Source: an uncultured Bacteroidota bacterium (lineage in GTDB: Bacteria > Bacteroidota > Bacteroidia > Bacteroidales > P3). From it: a stretch of DNA of 64,000 bases. Where the stretch lies: NCBI GenBank assembly GCA_902774395.1, contig CACYIK010000003.1:551-64550 (forward strand). The letters run 5' to 3'. Below are positions 7,811 through 15,180 of the stretch, one piece after another. The position numbers and the translations under genes are program-made. The notes below the pieces were generated by a model. It did no database searches. It worked only from the letters and a program-made list of their open reading frames with translations, and was not told where the DNA came from. Each line of letters starts with the position of its first letter. The stretch's first letter is position 1.

Positions 7811-7840
7811 ACGAGAGCGAGGCCTGACGGCCTCGCTCGC
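7811..7840 (-). terminator. Terminator of typA
   Basis: Stem GAGCGAGGCC (7815-7824), loop TGAC, GGCCTCGCTC (7829-7838): ten perfect pairs. Read on the minus strand it is followed by TCGTTTTGTATTTG, a weak U-tract. It lies 24 bases beyond the typA stop codon. Confidence 0.75.
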
Positions 7841-7863
7841 TCTATGCTGATGTTAACGAGTTG

Positions 7864-9699
7864 TTACTCGTCTTTGTAGCCGGCGGCGATGCGGGCGCGC
7901 TTACGCTCTATCTCGTCGAGGATGATCTTGCGGATGCGGAGGTGCTGCGGGGTAATCTCGAGGTATTCGTCCTCGCGGATATACTCCATGGCCTCCTCGA
8001 GGCTCATCTTGATGGCGGGCGAGCAGGTGCTCTTGTCGTCAGCACTCTTGGAGCGCATATTGGTGAGGTTTTTGGCGGTGACGACGTTGATGACGATGTC
8101 GTTACCCGGACGCAGGCTCTCGCCGATAACCTCGCCGGCATAAACGTGGTCGCCGGGCTCGATGAAGAAGGGTCCGCGGTCCTGCAACTTGCTGATGCTG
8201 TAGGCCGTAGCCTCGCCGGTCTCCTTGGCGATGAGGGCGCCATATTTGTGGTCGTCCATGTCGCCCTTCCAGGGCTGGAACTCGAGGAAGCGGTGGGCGA
8301 TGATGGCCTCGCCGTTGGTGGCGGTGAGCAGCGTGTTGCGCAGTCCGATGATGCCGCGCGAGGGAATGGTGAAGTCGAGCTGCACGCGGTCGCCCTTGGT
8401 GTCGATGGTGCCCACCTCGCCTTTGCGGCGGGTGACGACGTCGATGACCTTGGAGGAGAATTCCTCGGGCACCAGGACGGTGAGCTGCTCGATAGGCTCG
8501 CACTTCTGGCCGTCAATCTCGCGGATGATGACCTTGGGCTGGCCCACCTGAAGCTCATAACCTTCGCGGCGCATGGTCTCGATGAGGACGGAGAGGTGCA
8601 TGATGCCGCGGCCGTAGACGAGGAGGGCGTCGGGCGAGCCGGTCTCCTCGATACGCATGGCGAGGTTCTTCTCCAGCTCGGCGAAGAGGCGGTCGCGCAG
8701 GTGGCGCGAGGTGACATACTTGCCCTCCTTGCCAAAGAAGGGCGAGTTGTTGATGGTGAAGAGCATGGACATCGTGGGCTCGTCGACCTTGATGGGAGGC
8801 AATGCCTCGGGGTTGTCGATGTCGCAGATGGTGTCGCCGATCTCGAAGGCCACGTTCTTGTCGAGGTCCATGAGTACGGCGCAGATCTCGCCGGCCTCCA
8901 CGGGAGTCTTGATACGTTCCTTGCCGAGACCCTCAAAGACATAGAGCTCTTTAATCTTGGTGCGAATCATAGTGCCGTCGCGCTTGGCAAGGGTGATGGC
9001 CTGGCCTGCCTGCAGGGTGCCGCGATGCAGACGTCCCACGGCGATACGGCCGAGGTAGGAGCTGTAGTCGAGCGAGGAGATCATCATCTGCGTGGTGCCC
9101 TCGTCGGTCTTAGGCTCGGGGATATACTTGATGATGAGGTCCATGAGGTAGCTGATATCCTCAGTAGGAGTATTCCAGTCCTCGCCCATCCAGCCCTGCT
9201 TGGCTGAGCCATATGCGGTGGGGAACTCCAGCTGGTCGTTGTTGGCGCCGAGGTTGAACATGAGGTCGAAGACGGCTTCCTGTGTCAGCTCGGGGTCGCA
9301 GTTGGGCTTGTCGACCTTATTGACGACGACGATGGGCTTGAGGCCCAGCTCGATGGCTTTCTGCAGCACGAAGCGTGTCTGGGGCATCGGGCCCTCGAAG
9401 GCGTCGACCACGAGGAGGACGCCGTCGGCCATGTTGAGCACACGCTCCACCTCACCACCAAAATCGCTGTGGCCCGGAGTATCGATAATGTTGATTTTGT
9501 AACCCTTGTAGCGCACAGAGACGTTCTTCGACAGGATGGTGATGCCACGTTCGCGCTCAAGGTCGTTGTTGTCGAGAATAAGCTCGCCGGTCTCCTGATT
9601 GTCGCGGAAAAGTTTGGCCTGATAAAGCATGCGGTCGACCAGGGTGGTCTTGCCATGGTCGACGTGAGCTATAATTGCAATATTTCTAATGTTTTGCAT
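7864..9699 (-). CDS. typA: Translational GTPase TypA/BipA
   Basis: A 611-residue ribosome-binding GTPase of the EF-G/LepA superfamily, which acts on the 70S ribosome or large-subunit assembly under stress. G1 is AHVDHGKTT at residues 11-19, the switch I/G2 region has RERGITI, G3 is [12 protein letters not shown], and G4 is NKVDKPN. The domain order (G, II, III, V and the TypA-specific C-terminal domain) and the length are those of the family. It is transcribed alone, with a minus-strand TAnnTTTG promoter at 9726-9733 and its own terminator. The long plus-strand open frame opposite is an artefact of codon bias. Confidence 0.98.
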   Translation of the reverse strand: MQNIRNIAIIAHVDHGKTTLVDRMLYQAKLFRDNQETGELILDNNDLERERGITILSKNVSVRYKGYKINIIDTPGHSDFGGEVERVLNMADGVLLVVDAFEGPMPQTRFVLQKAIELGLKPIVVVNKVDKPNCDPELTQEAVFDLMFNLGANNDQLEFPTAYGSAKQGWMGEDWNTPTEDISYLMDLIIKYIPEPKTDEGTTQMMISSLDYSSYLGRIAVGRLHRGTLQAGQAITLAKRDGTMIRTKIKELYVFEGLGKERIKTPVEAGEICAVLMDLDKNVAFEIGDTICDIDNPEALPPIKVDEPTMSMLFTINNSPFFGKEGKYVTSRHLRDRLFAELEKNLAMRIEETGSPDALLVYGRGIMHLSVLIETMRREGYELQVGQPKVIIREIDGQKCEPIEQLTVLVPEEFSSKVIDVVTRRKGEVGTIDTKGDRVQLDFTIPSRGIIGLRNTLLTATNGEAIIAHRFLEFQPWKGDMDDHKYGALIAKETGEATAYSISKLQDRGPFFIEPGDHVYAGEVIGESLRPGNDIVINVVTAKNLTNMRSKSADDKSTCSPAIKMSLEEAMEYIREDEYLEITPQHLRIRKIILDEIERKRARIAAGYKDE

Positions 9700-9725
9700 A
9701 GAAACAAGATGTTAAAAACAAACTG

Positions 9726-9759
9726 CAAAAATACGAAAAAAAATTGATGTGGGGACAAA
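9726..9759 (-). promoter_or_regulatory. Promoter of typA
   Basis: On the minus strand TATTTTTG (9733-9726) with TTTG at 9759-9756, 22 bases apart. This fits the Bacteroidota consensus TTTG / TAnnTTTG. Confidence 0.6.
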
Positions 9760-9792
9760 TCATTATTTACCCTGAATTTTTTTTCACCTTGA

Positions 9793-9826
9793 TGTAGTTT
9801 TTTTTACTTTTTTTACGTTATTATAG
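9793..9826 (+). promoter_or_regulatory. ECF-type promoter of sigma gene 1
   Basis: TGTAGTTTTT begins at 9793 and ACGTTATTATAG at 9815, 22 bases start to start. The same two blocks with exactly the same spacing stand at 11831 and 12535. It is unlike the TAnnTTTG housekeeping form and so is likely read by the adjacent ECF sigma factor(s). Confidence 0.75.
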
Positions 9827-9828
9827 AC

Positions 9829-10299
9829 GTGAGAACGAAGGATCCATTCGATGAGCTGCTCCACCGCTACCGCGGACTGATTTTCACTCTCTGTAGCCGT
9901 TTCAAACACAGAGGGTTGGAAGTAGACGACCTTATTCAGGAGGCATCCATCGCCCTCTGGCGCAACCGCGAAAAGCTCTTCTCGCTCGGTAGCGTGCAAC
10001 AGGCGGCACTGACATGGAAGATAGCACGCAATGCCGTCATCGACGCCCTGCGACGAGTGGAAGAGACCGATGTCCTGCCCGAAGGCCACGACATCGCAGA
10101 CGATGACCGGAGCCTCCTCCATGAACTGCACGAGCAAATCGGCAGGCTGGAAGAACCCGACCGCTCGATAGTGCGGATGCAACTCGAAGGATATAGCTAC
10201 GAAGAGATCGGCAACCAACTGGAAATGACCGAGAAGAACGTGAGCGTGAGACTGGTGAGGGCGAAGGAAAAGCTGAGAAAAGCAATGATTAACGATTGA
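9829..10299 (+). CDS. ECF RNA polymerase sigma factor 1
   Basis: A 156-residue sigma-70 of the ECF type. Region 2 is near the N-terminus (LLHRYRGLIFTLCSRF...LEVDDLIQEASIALWRNREK). Region 4 is near the C-terminus (LEEPDRSIVRMQLEGYSYEEIGNQLEMTEKNVSVRLVRAKEKLRKAM) with a clear helix-turn-helix. The start is GTG 9829, only two bases after the promoter motif. The paralogue at 12570 has the same GTG start at the same place, so the mRNA is probably leaderless. The gene for a one-TM protein (10314) follows 14 bases later and is the likely anti-sigma partner. Confidence 0.92.
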   Translation: MRTKDPFDELLHRYRGLIFTLCSRFKHRGLEVDDLIQEASIALWRNREKLFSLGSVQQAALTWKIARNAVIDALRRVEETDVLPEGHDIADDDRSLLHELHEQIGRLEEPDRSIVRMQLEGYSYEEIGNQLEMTEKNVSVRLVRAKEKLRKAMIND

Positions 10300-10313
10300 A
10301 ACAACAAGATAAT

Positions 10314-10574
10314 ATGGAAGAGAAACGTTTTGAAGAACTTTGGGAAAGGGCCAAGGCAGAGAAATATGCCGAAGACCTGGCCGCCGAATACCCAGCCTGG
10401 CGCACCCACCGCAGGAAGACCGCGAGCATGGTGACGGGTGTGGCGCTGCTGCTGGCCGTGTCGGCACCGATAGCTTTGAGTTCCAACACCTCCGAACGCA
10501 TCTATTGCAACAACTCCGCTTTCAGCGACAACCACTGGACCGAGATGGCCGACGCGCTGCTGATGGAAGCGTAA
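10314..10574 (+). CDS. Short one-TM protein, probable anti-sigma factor
   Basis: An 86-residue protein with a charged helical N-terminus (about 1-35, EEKRFEELWERAKAEKYAED), one membrane helix at about 40-57 (TASMVTGVALLLAVSAPIAL) and a short outer part containing YCNNSAFSDNHWTEMADALL. It follows the sigma gene by 14 bases and has a paralogue after the second sigma gene, which is the usual place for an anti-sigma factor. No ASD zinc motif is seen, so the sigma-binding role is inferred. The start is ATG 10314; an upstream TTG would overlap the sigma stop codon. Confidence 0.75.
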   Translation: MEEKRFEELWERAKAEKYAEDLAAEYPAWRTHRRKTASMVTGVALLLAVSAPIALSSNTSERIYCNNSAFSDNHWTEMADALLMEA

Positions 10575-10608
10575 CCGGAAAAAAGAAATCTGATAATAGT
10601 AAATAATA

Positions 10609-11028
10609 ATGAAACGACTTTTATTTATATTGCTGGCGCCGCTTGTGATGCTGACAAGTTGCTCGTCCGAACCCGACGAGGGAAGCCTCTATCACCGCTA
10701 TGCCGACCGCAAAGGGGTGACGGTGGCCGAAGTCGACGGCTTCGCCCTCAACGACTCTGTGCGCACCGACGTGGTGATGCTCCAGGCCGAGGACGATGCC
10801 GAATGGCAGAAACTCTGCAACGAGTTCGACATCCGCGGCGACGAGGGCACCGTCAGCTGGATCGGCGATGCCGGAGACCCTGCGCTGCGCATCGAATGGA
10901 ACGGCACTCCTGCCATGCGCGTCATCGCCTCGCCCTCCAAACGCGCCATCGGCTTCTATCGTCTGCAGGACGAATCCCAATACGATGCTCTCCTCGACTA
11001 CCAGCTCAACAAGTTAAAAAATAAATAA
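10609..11028 (+). CDS. Lipoprotein A of ECF module 1
   Basis: A 139-residue lipoprotein with signal MKRLLFILLAPLVMLTSC, the cysteine at 18 being the lipidation site. The mature part, with YHRYADRKGVTVAEVDGFALNDSV and FYRLQDESQYDALLDYQLNK, is closely matched by the protein at 13490. Its position (third gene after an ECF sigma and a one-TM protein) resembles the DUF4252 lipoproteins in other Bacteroidota sigma operons, but I cannot confirm that family from sequence. It probably acts in the periplasm or outer membrane in signalling. Confidence 0.75.
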   Translation: MKRLLFILLAPLVMLTSCSSEPDEGSLYHRYADRKGVTVAEVDGFALNDSVRTDVVMLQAEDDAEWQKLCNEFDIRGDEGTVSWIGDAGDPALRIEWNGTPAMRVIASPSKRAIGFYRLQDESQYDALLDYQLNKLKNK

Positions 11029-11045
11029 CCGAAAATTATAATAAA

Positions 11046-11750
11046 ATGAAAAAAACATTGTTCGCTCTCATGTGTTTAATGGGTCTCGTGGCTTGCGAAA
11101 AAGAAAAAGCCGACACCCCGACGGACCAAGGTCGCGATATCTATTATACCGTCAGCGACGGTTCATCCGTCTCCGGCTTCTCCGGCACCACCGCCCACAT
11201 CAACACCAATGCCGAGTTCGACGCCCTGCTCGACCGCTTCTGCGACTTCGCCCAGAATGGCGAACAGGTGATGTTCTGCGGCTCCCACCCCGCCAGCCAC
11301 ACCAAAGCCTCTTCTTCCGACACACCCACCTCCATCACCACCACCGACCGTGAGGAACTCAAAGCCTGGATGAAAGAGATGGAAAAGGCCGGCAAGACTG
11401 TCCAGATATCCTACGACGACAACAACGGAACCTGGAACGGCCGCGCCTATGCCAACCTCGGCCAGGAAGACATGCGAGAGGCACGCATGTACACCGGCAC
11501 CCTCACCTTCGTCCAGCCCCCCGTTCTGGAAGAACCCCCTCTCGGTGGCGTCGTCTGGGCCATGCAAGTGAATGCCGACAGCACACTCATCATCACCCTG
11601 CAAGGCATGATGATGTGGAACGACTCCATCGACGAGAACATGCGGATGATCCAAGGGGCGACATTAATGCTCGAAGGCGTGGTGGGCTCACACACCGACC
11701 TGCAAGGCAACCCTTTCATGACCCTCAGCCTGAACATCGAAGAGAATTAA
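11046..11750 (+). CDS. Lipoprotein B of ECF module 1
   Basis: A 234-residue lipoprotein (signal MKKTLFALMCLMGLVAC, Cys 17). The segment from INTNAEFDALLDRFCDFAQNG to GRAYANL is shared with the N-terminal third of the protein at 14092, so this is the module-1 counterpart of that gene. The remaining part (about residues 145-234) is a separate beta-rich region of unknown type. It follows lipoprotein A by 17 bases in the same operon. After its stop lies a TTTTAAAC-type repeat (11767-11815) and then the promoter at 11831. Confidence 0.72.
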   Translation: MKKTLFALMCLMGLVACEKEKADTPTDQGRDIYYTVSDGSSVSGFSGTTAHINTNAEFDALLDRFCDFAQNGEQVMFCGSHPASHTKASSSDTPTSITTTDREELKAWMKEMEKAGKTVQISYDDNNGTWNGRAYANLGQEDMREARMYTGTLTFVQPPVLEEPPLGGVVWAMQVNADSTLIITLQGMMMWNDSIDENMRMIQGATLMLEGVVGSHTDLQGNPFMTLSLNIEEN

Positions 11751-11830
11751 AAGGAAAAGAATTGAACAAACCTTTTCAACCATTTAACTTTTAAACCTTT
11801 AAACTTTTAAACAAAAAAAATCTCCCCCCC

Positions 11831-11864
11831 TGTAGTTTTTTGCCGAGTTGTTACGTTCTTATAG
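11831..11864 (+). promoter_or_regulatory. ECF-type promoter of lipoprotein gene 11926
   Basis: TGTAGTTTTT at 11831 and ACGTTCTTATAG at 11853, again 22 bases start to start. It matches the promoters of both sigma genes apart from single bases and leads to a leader of about 55 bases. Confidence 0.75.
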
Positions 11865-11925
11865 TCGAACAAGAAATTCAAACAAACAAAATTAATAATC
11901 AAACAATTTAAAACAATATTTTATT

Positions 11926-12474
11926 ATGAAGAAAAACATTCTTATCGCTGCCATCGCAGCCCTGACCATCTCCTTCACCGCTTGCCAGAAAGATGACGTT
12001 AATCCCGTCAACGGTGGCGATGTCAACCCCAATGCCCGTGTGAAGACCACCGCCGACCTGCACAACACCGACTGGACCTACACCGTCACCACCACCGAGC
12101 TTATCAACAACCTGATGGGCACCGACTACCCCTGCGTCGACAGCGCTGCTGAAGAGACCTACACCTTCGGTCTGAACTTCGACGGCCAGTATGCCCACTT
12201 CAGCTTCCCCGAGAACGTGATGGCCTTTGGCGGCGACGAGGGCGAACTGAACCAGATCAGCGGTGTCTCCTATGAGTATGAATACGACGGCACCACCCAC
12301 ACCGGCTACCTGACTGTTGCTGCCGAGGACGAGAACGGCAACGACGTGCCCGCCCAGCTCCAGTTCACCTACGACGACAACACCGACGTCATCACCTTCA
12401 ACCTGGATATGTTCTACGCCGAGAGCGGTACCCCCCTCACCCTCACCCTCAACTTCAGCCGTAACAACGAGTAA
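11926..12474 (+). CDS. Lipoprotein under ECF-type promoter
   Basis: A 182-residue lipoprotein (signal MKKNILIAAIAALTISFTAC, Cys 20). The mature part is acidic, threonine-rich and beta-stranded, with DWTYTVTTTELINNL near the start and LTLNFSRNNE at the end, the look of a small beta-barrel or lipocalin-like fold. No close relative is in the window. It is transcribed alone between promoter 11831 and a strong terminator at 12497. The shared promoter makes it the best candidate for a regulon target of the two sigma factors. Confidence 0.75.
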   Translation: MKKNILIAAIAALTISFTACQKDDVNPVNGGDVNPNARVKTTADLHNTDWTYTVTTTELINNLMGTDYPCVDSAAEETYTFGLNFDGQYAHFSFPENVMAFGGDEGELNQISGVSYEYEYDGTTHTGYLTVAAEDENGNDVPAQLQFTYDDNTDVITFNLDMFYAESGTPLTLTLNFSRNNE

Positions 12475-12496
12475 TCAACAACCTCACTACAATAAA

Positions 12497-12528
12497 AGTT
12501 CCGCCATGTTGGCGGAACTTTTTTTTTA
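12497..12528 (+). terminator. Terminator after lipoprotein 11926
   Basis: AGTTCCGCC (12497-12505), loop ATGTT, GGCGGAACT (12511-12519), then eight or more T. A textbook intrinsic terminator just upstream of the second sigma promoter. Confidence 0.93.
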
Positions 12529-12534
12529 TGGCAT

Positions 12535-12568
12535 TGTAATTTTTGGTCCTCGAAATACGTTATTATAG
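12535..12568 (+). promoter_or_regulatory. ECF-type promoter of sigma gene 2
   Basis: TGTAATTTTT at 12535 and ACGTTATTATAG at 12557, spacing 22 as in the other two copies. The GTG start codon is one base past the motif. Confidence 0.75.
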
Positions 12569-12569
12569 T

Positions 12570-13052
12570 GTGACAGGCCATGAAACTTTCAACGAGCTGA
12601 TGCTCCGTTACCGAGGTTTGCTTTTCTCGGTCTGCCGCCGCCATGCGCATGGTGGCGTGGAAGTCGACGACCTATTACAGGAGACGCTGATAGCCCTCTG
12701 GAGCCACCGCGAGAAGCTCTTCGGCATCACCTCTCCATCCCAACAGGCGGTATGGATATGGCGCGTAGCACGCAGCACCTGCATCGACTTCCAACGTCAC
12801 TCTCCCCCACCCCAGCCGCTGCCCGACAACTACGACACCCCGGCCGACGACCACACCCTCCACAACGCACTCCACGAACTCATCGCCCAACTGCCCGAGC
12901 CCGACCGCACCATCGTCACCATGCACCTAGAGGGGTATGAATACAAGGAGATAGGGCGAAAGGTAGGAATGACGAAAAACAACGTAGGCATACGACTGGT
13001 GAGGATAAAAGAAAAACTGAGAGAACAAATGAATAATGTGTTAATGCGTTAA
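12570..13052 (+). CDS. ECF RNA polymerase sigma factor 2
   Basis: A 160-residue ECF sigma factor, paralogous to the one at 9829. Region 2 has LMLRYRGLLFSVCRRH and VEVDDLLQETLIALWSHREK; region 4 has LPEPDRTIVTMHLEGYEYKEIGRKVGMTKNNVGIRLVRIKEKL. The start chosen is GTG 12570, aligned with the GTG of sigma 1; earlier in-frame codons fall inside the promoter motif. The last residues and TAA stop (NNVLMR-stop) are made by the octanucleotide repeat that follows. A one-TM protein gene comes next. Confidence 0.92.
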   Translation: MTGHETFNELMLRYRGLLFSVCRRHAHGGVEVDDLLQETLIALWSHREKLFGITSPSQQAVWIWRVARSTCIDFQRHSPPPQPLPDNYDTPADDHTLHNALHELIAQLPEPDRTIVTMHLEGYEYKEIGRKVGMTKNNVGIRLVRIKEKLREQMNNVLMR

Positions 13053-13121
13053 TGTGTAAATGCGTCAGTGGCTATGCTGCCAAAACACTTACACAACAAT
13101 ACAATAACACAATAACGCTAA
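13034..13121. repeat. Octanucleotide repeat between sigma 2 and its partner
   Basis: AATGTGTT/AATGCGTT units on the left and the complementary-looking CAATAACA units on the right, period 8, together able to fold back on each other. They contribute the last five codons of the sigma gene. Confidence 0.8.
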
Positions 13122-13131
13122 AACCAAGGAT

Positions 13132-13389
13132 ATGACATTCGACAGCATTTGGGAACAGGAGGAGCGACAAGGACTGCAACGGAGGCTGCAGCGAGACTAC
13201 CCTGTCTGGCAGCGCCGACGCCGGCAACGTCGGACGGTGCTGGCTGCTGCAGTGGTCATTGTCGCTGTGCTTTCACCTCTCACCTTTCACCTTTCACCTT
13301 CCACGTACGACTACGTCTGCTGCAACCGCAGCGGCATCGCCGAGGAATACTGGGCCGATATGGCGGGAGACATCCTGTTGACGAACTGA
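13132..13389 (+). CDS. Short one-TM protein, probable anti-sigma factor 2
   Basis: An 85-residue paralogue of the protein at 10314. It has a charged N-terminus (MTFDSIWEQEERQGLQRRLQ), one membrane helix at about 35-50 (TVLAAAVVIVAVLSPL) and a C-terminal segment YVCCNRSGIAEEYWADMAGDILL that aligns with YCNNSAFSDNHWTEMADALL of the first copy. Just after the helix LSPLTFHLSPST is encoded by three TTCACCT heptads (about 13266-13300), an in-frame insertion absent from the paralogue. Its role as anti-sigma factor is inferred from position. Confidence 0.75.
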   Translation: MTFDSIWEQEERQGLQRRLQRDYPVWQRRRRQRRTVLAAAVVIVAVLSPLTFHLSPSTYDYVCCNRSGIAEEYWADMAGDILLTN

Positions 13390-13398
13390 TTAGATACG

Positions 13399-13437
13399 TT
13401 TGCTCCACTACGGTCGCAGGCCTGCGGAGCAGGCAGG
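13399..13437 (+). repeat. Two-hairpin TTTGCTCCAC element, variant stem
   Basis: The second hairpin here is GCCTGC-GGA-GCAGGC, six perfect pairs, a different sequence from the CTCC-TTT-GGAG version but the same position and shape. Confidence 0.88.
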
Positions 13438-13489
13438 ATAGGTTGATACGATTGACATTCTATAAAACAAAAACTAAAAACTAAAAAAG

Positions 13490-13948
13490 ATGAAATGCAA
13501 GATACATAACAAAAGGGCACTTGGGCAAGCCTGCCTTTTAGTTTTTAGTTTTTACTTTTTACTTTCCCTGGTGGGCTGTTCTTCCGGAGGTGAGGAGGTG
13601 CCGCTGTATCGGAAGTATGCCTCGCGGCAGGAGCTCACTGTGGCGCAGGTCGGAGGCTTCCAGCTGAACGACACGGTGAAGGTCGACGTGGTCATCATCG
13701 TGGCCGACGACTCGGTAGCGTGGCAGGGGATGAAAGAAGAGTTCGACATCCGCACCTCGGAGGGCGTCACCTCCTGGATGGGCGACATCGACCACCCTGC
13801 CCGACGCGTCAAACGCAACGTGCGCCCCGCCTGGCGCGCCATGGCCGTCCACGACGACCACACCATCGCCTTCTACCGCATCGACAGCGAGGAGCAGTAC
13901 GAAGCATTGCTGGACTACCAGCTTAATAAAATGAAAATTGAAAAATGA
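13490..13948 (+). CDS. Lipoprotein A' of ECF module 2
   Basis: A 152-residue lipoprotein, paralogous to the one at 10609 (YRKYASRQELTVAQVGGFQLNDTVKVDV and FYRIDSEEQYEALLDYQLNK align). The signal peptide is odd. Its hydrophobic core LLVFSFYFLLSLVGC is largely encoded by TTTTTAG/TTTTTAC heptads (13533-13567), and the preceding MKCKIHNKRALGQAC is unlike a normal n-region. Cys 30 in the LVGC motif is the lipidation site. The last codons (KIEK-stop) also come from an AAAATTG/AAAATGA repeat. It is probably still exported. Confidence 0.72.
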   Translation: MKCKIHNKRALGQACLLVFSFYFLLSLVGCSSGGEEVPLYRKYASRQELTVAQVGGFQLNDTVKVDVVIIVADDSVAWQGMKEEFDIRTSEGVTSWMGDIDHPARRVKRNVRPAWRAMAVHDDHTIAFYRIDSEEQYEALLDYQLNKMKIEK

Positions 13949-13995
13949 AAATTGAAAATTAAAAATAACAAACGAACACAAATCTTTAACAACGA

Positions 13996-14049
13996 ACACG
14001 AATCTATCAAATCTAACGAATATTCGTGCAATTCGTGCGATTCGTGTTC
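13996..14049. repeat. Imperfect inverted repeat of ACACGAATC type, copy 3
   Basis: A shorter form lacking the A-run loop: ACACGAATCTATCAAATC on the left and AATTCGTGCGATTCGTGT on the right. It lies 43 bases before the lipoprotein gene at 14092. Confidence 0.78.
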
Positions 14050-14091
14050 AGAAATAGAATTAAAAATTAAGAATTTAAAAATATCAAAACC

Positions 14092-15144
14092 ATGAAAAAT
14101 ATTTTATTTTTCTTGACGGGGCTGACAGCAATCATTGGTTTTGGGGCCTGCGAACCTGAACCTCCTCAGATGCAGCATGTACGCAACATTGTGTACACTG
14201 TGGACGAACAGACTACCACCGTCCAACTCTTCACCGAGGAGGAGTTCGACGCCCTGCTCGACCGCTTCTGCGACTACGCCGAAAGTGGCAGCTCGGTATC
14301 CTTCTACAATGCCAACCGTGCAACCAAAGGCGCCAGCAAGGAGTCGGTAACCTACAGCACCTCCTCGCGCGATCAGATGAAAGCCTGGATGCGTCAGATG
14401 GAGGACGCCGGCAAGACGGTCACGGTGACCTACGATAGTGGTACCGGCACCTATCACGGCACGGCTTATGCCAACGCACCACATCCTGACCCCGACATTG
14501 TGACGGTCCCGCTGTTCAGCGTCAGCGCCTCACACCAGGTAACTTTCGCCACTGGCAACCTACAGTACTGCGCCACCACCGGCGAATATCGCATGGCAGC
14601 CGCCCAGTACATCACCCTTTGTGTCACCTCTGACACCAGTTGGACAGACCTTTTCGGGCAGGACACCGTCCACCACCTCGGCACAGATTGGCGCCTGCTT
14701 ACCCGAGAGGAAGCCACCTATCTGCTCGAGATGCGGTTCTGCTCAACCGTGGCAGGTGTGGAAAACGCTCGCTATGTCCGTGCCAAAGTAGCCGACATTC
14801 ACGGCCTCATTCTCTTCCCCGACCTCTTCATGTGGCCCGACAGCGTGGCTCTGCCTGTGGGAGTGAACAACAACGGCTTCTCCACGGCCGAAGGTTGGGA
14901 CGACAACGACTATAGCGTCGCCGACTGGCAACAGATCGAGGCGGCGGGAGCCGTATTCCTGCCCGGGACCAATCTTTGCCAATACGGATATATGTATACG
15001 GAATATGCCGACGGAATGGCGGCCTACTGGACCTCGACTCCCGGCAAGGTTTTGGTGTCGGGCCCCTCACGGGTGGGCACGGACGATGGTTGGATTCCCG
15101 ACGGTCACGCCATCCGATATGTTAGGGATGTCGTTGAGCCTTAG
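14092..15144 (+). CDS. Two-domain lipoprotein B' of ECF module 2
   Basis: A 350-residue lipoprotein (signal MKNILFFLTGLTAIIGFGAC, Cys 20). Residues about 45-128 match lipoprotein B of module 1 (EEEFDALLDRFCDYAESG, KAWMRQMEDAGKTVTVTYD). Residues 130-350 form a domain common in Bacteroidales surface proteins, recognisable by LFSVSASHQVTFATGNLQY, TDWRLLTREEATYLL and the closing GHAIRYVRDV. The fused second domain is absent from the module-1 copy. A remnant of a second copy of this C-terminus sits at 16782-16871. It closes the second ECF operon. Confidence 0.78.
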   Translation: MKNILFFLTGLTAIIGFGACEPEPPQMQHVRNIVYTVDEQTTTVQLFTEEEFDALLDRFCDYAESGSSVSFYNANRATKGASKESVTYSTSSRDQMKAWMRQMEDAGKTVTVTYDSGTGTYHGTAYANAPHPDPDIVTVPLFSVSASHQVTFATGNLQYCATTGEYRMAAAQYITLCVTSDTSWTDLFGQDTVHHLGTDWRLLTREEATYLLEMRFCSTVAGVENARYVRAKVADIHGLILFPDLFMWPDSVALPVGVNNNGFSTAEGWDDNDYSVADWQQIEAAGAVFLPGTNLCQYGYMYTEYADGMAAYWTSTPGKVLVSGPSRVGTDDGWIPDGHAIRYVRDVVEP

Positions 15145-15180
15145 AGTCATAAAGTCAAAGAGTTAAAAAGTCGCAGAAAA

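Noticed and set aside
7861..9207. Long plus-strand open frame opposite typA (448 residues)
   Set aside because: It mirrors the codon bias of typA, has low-complexity Ala/Asp/Leu/Val composition, and no motif; typA on the minus strand is certain.
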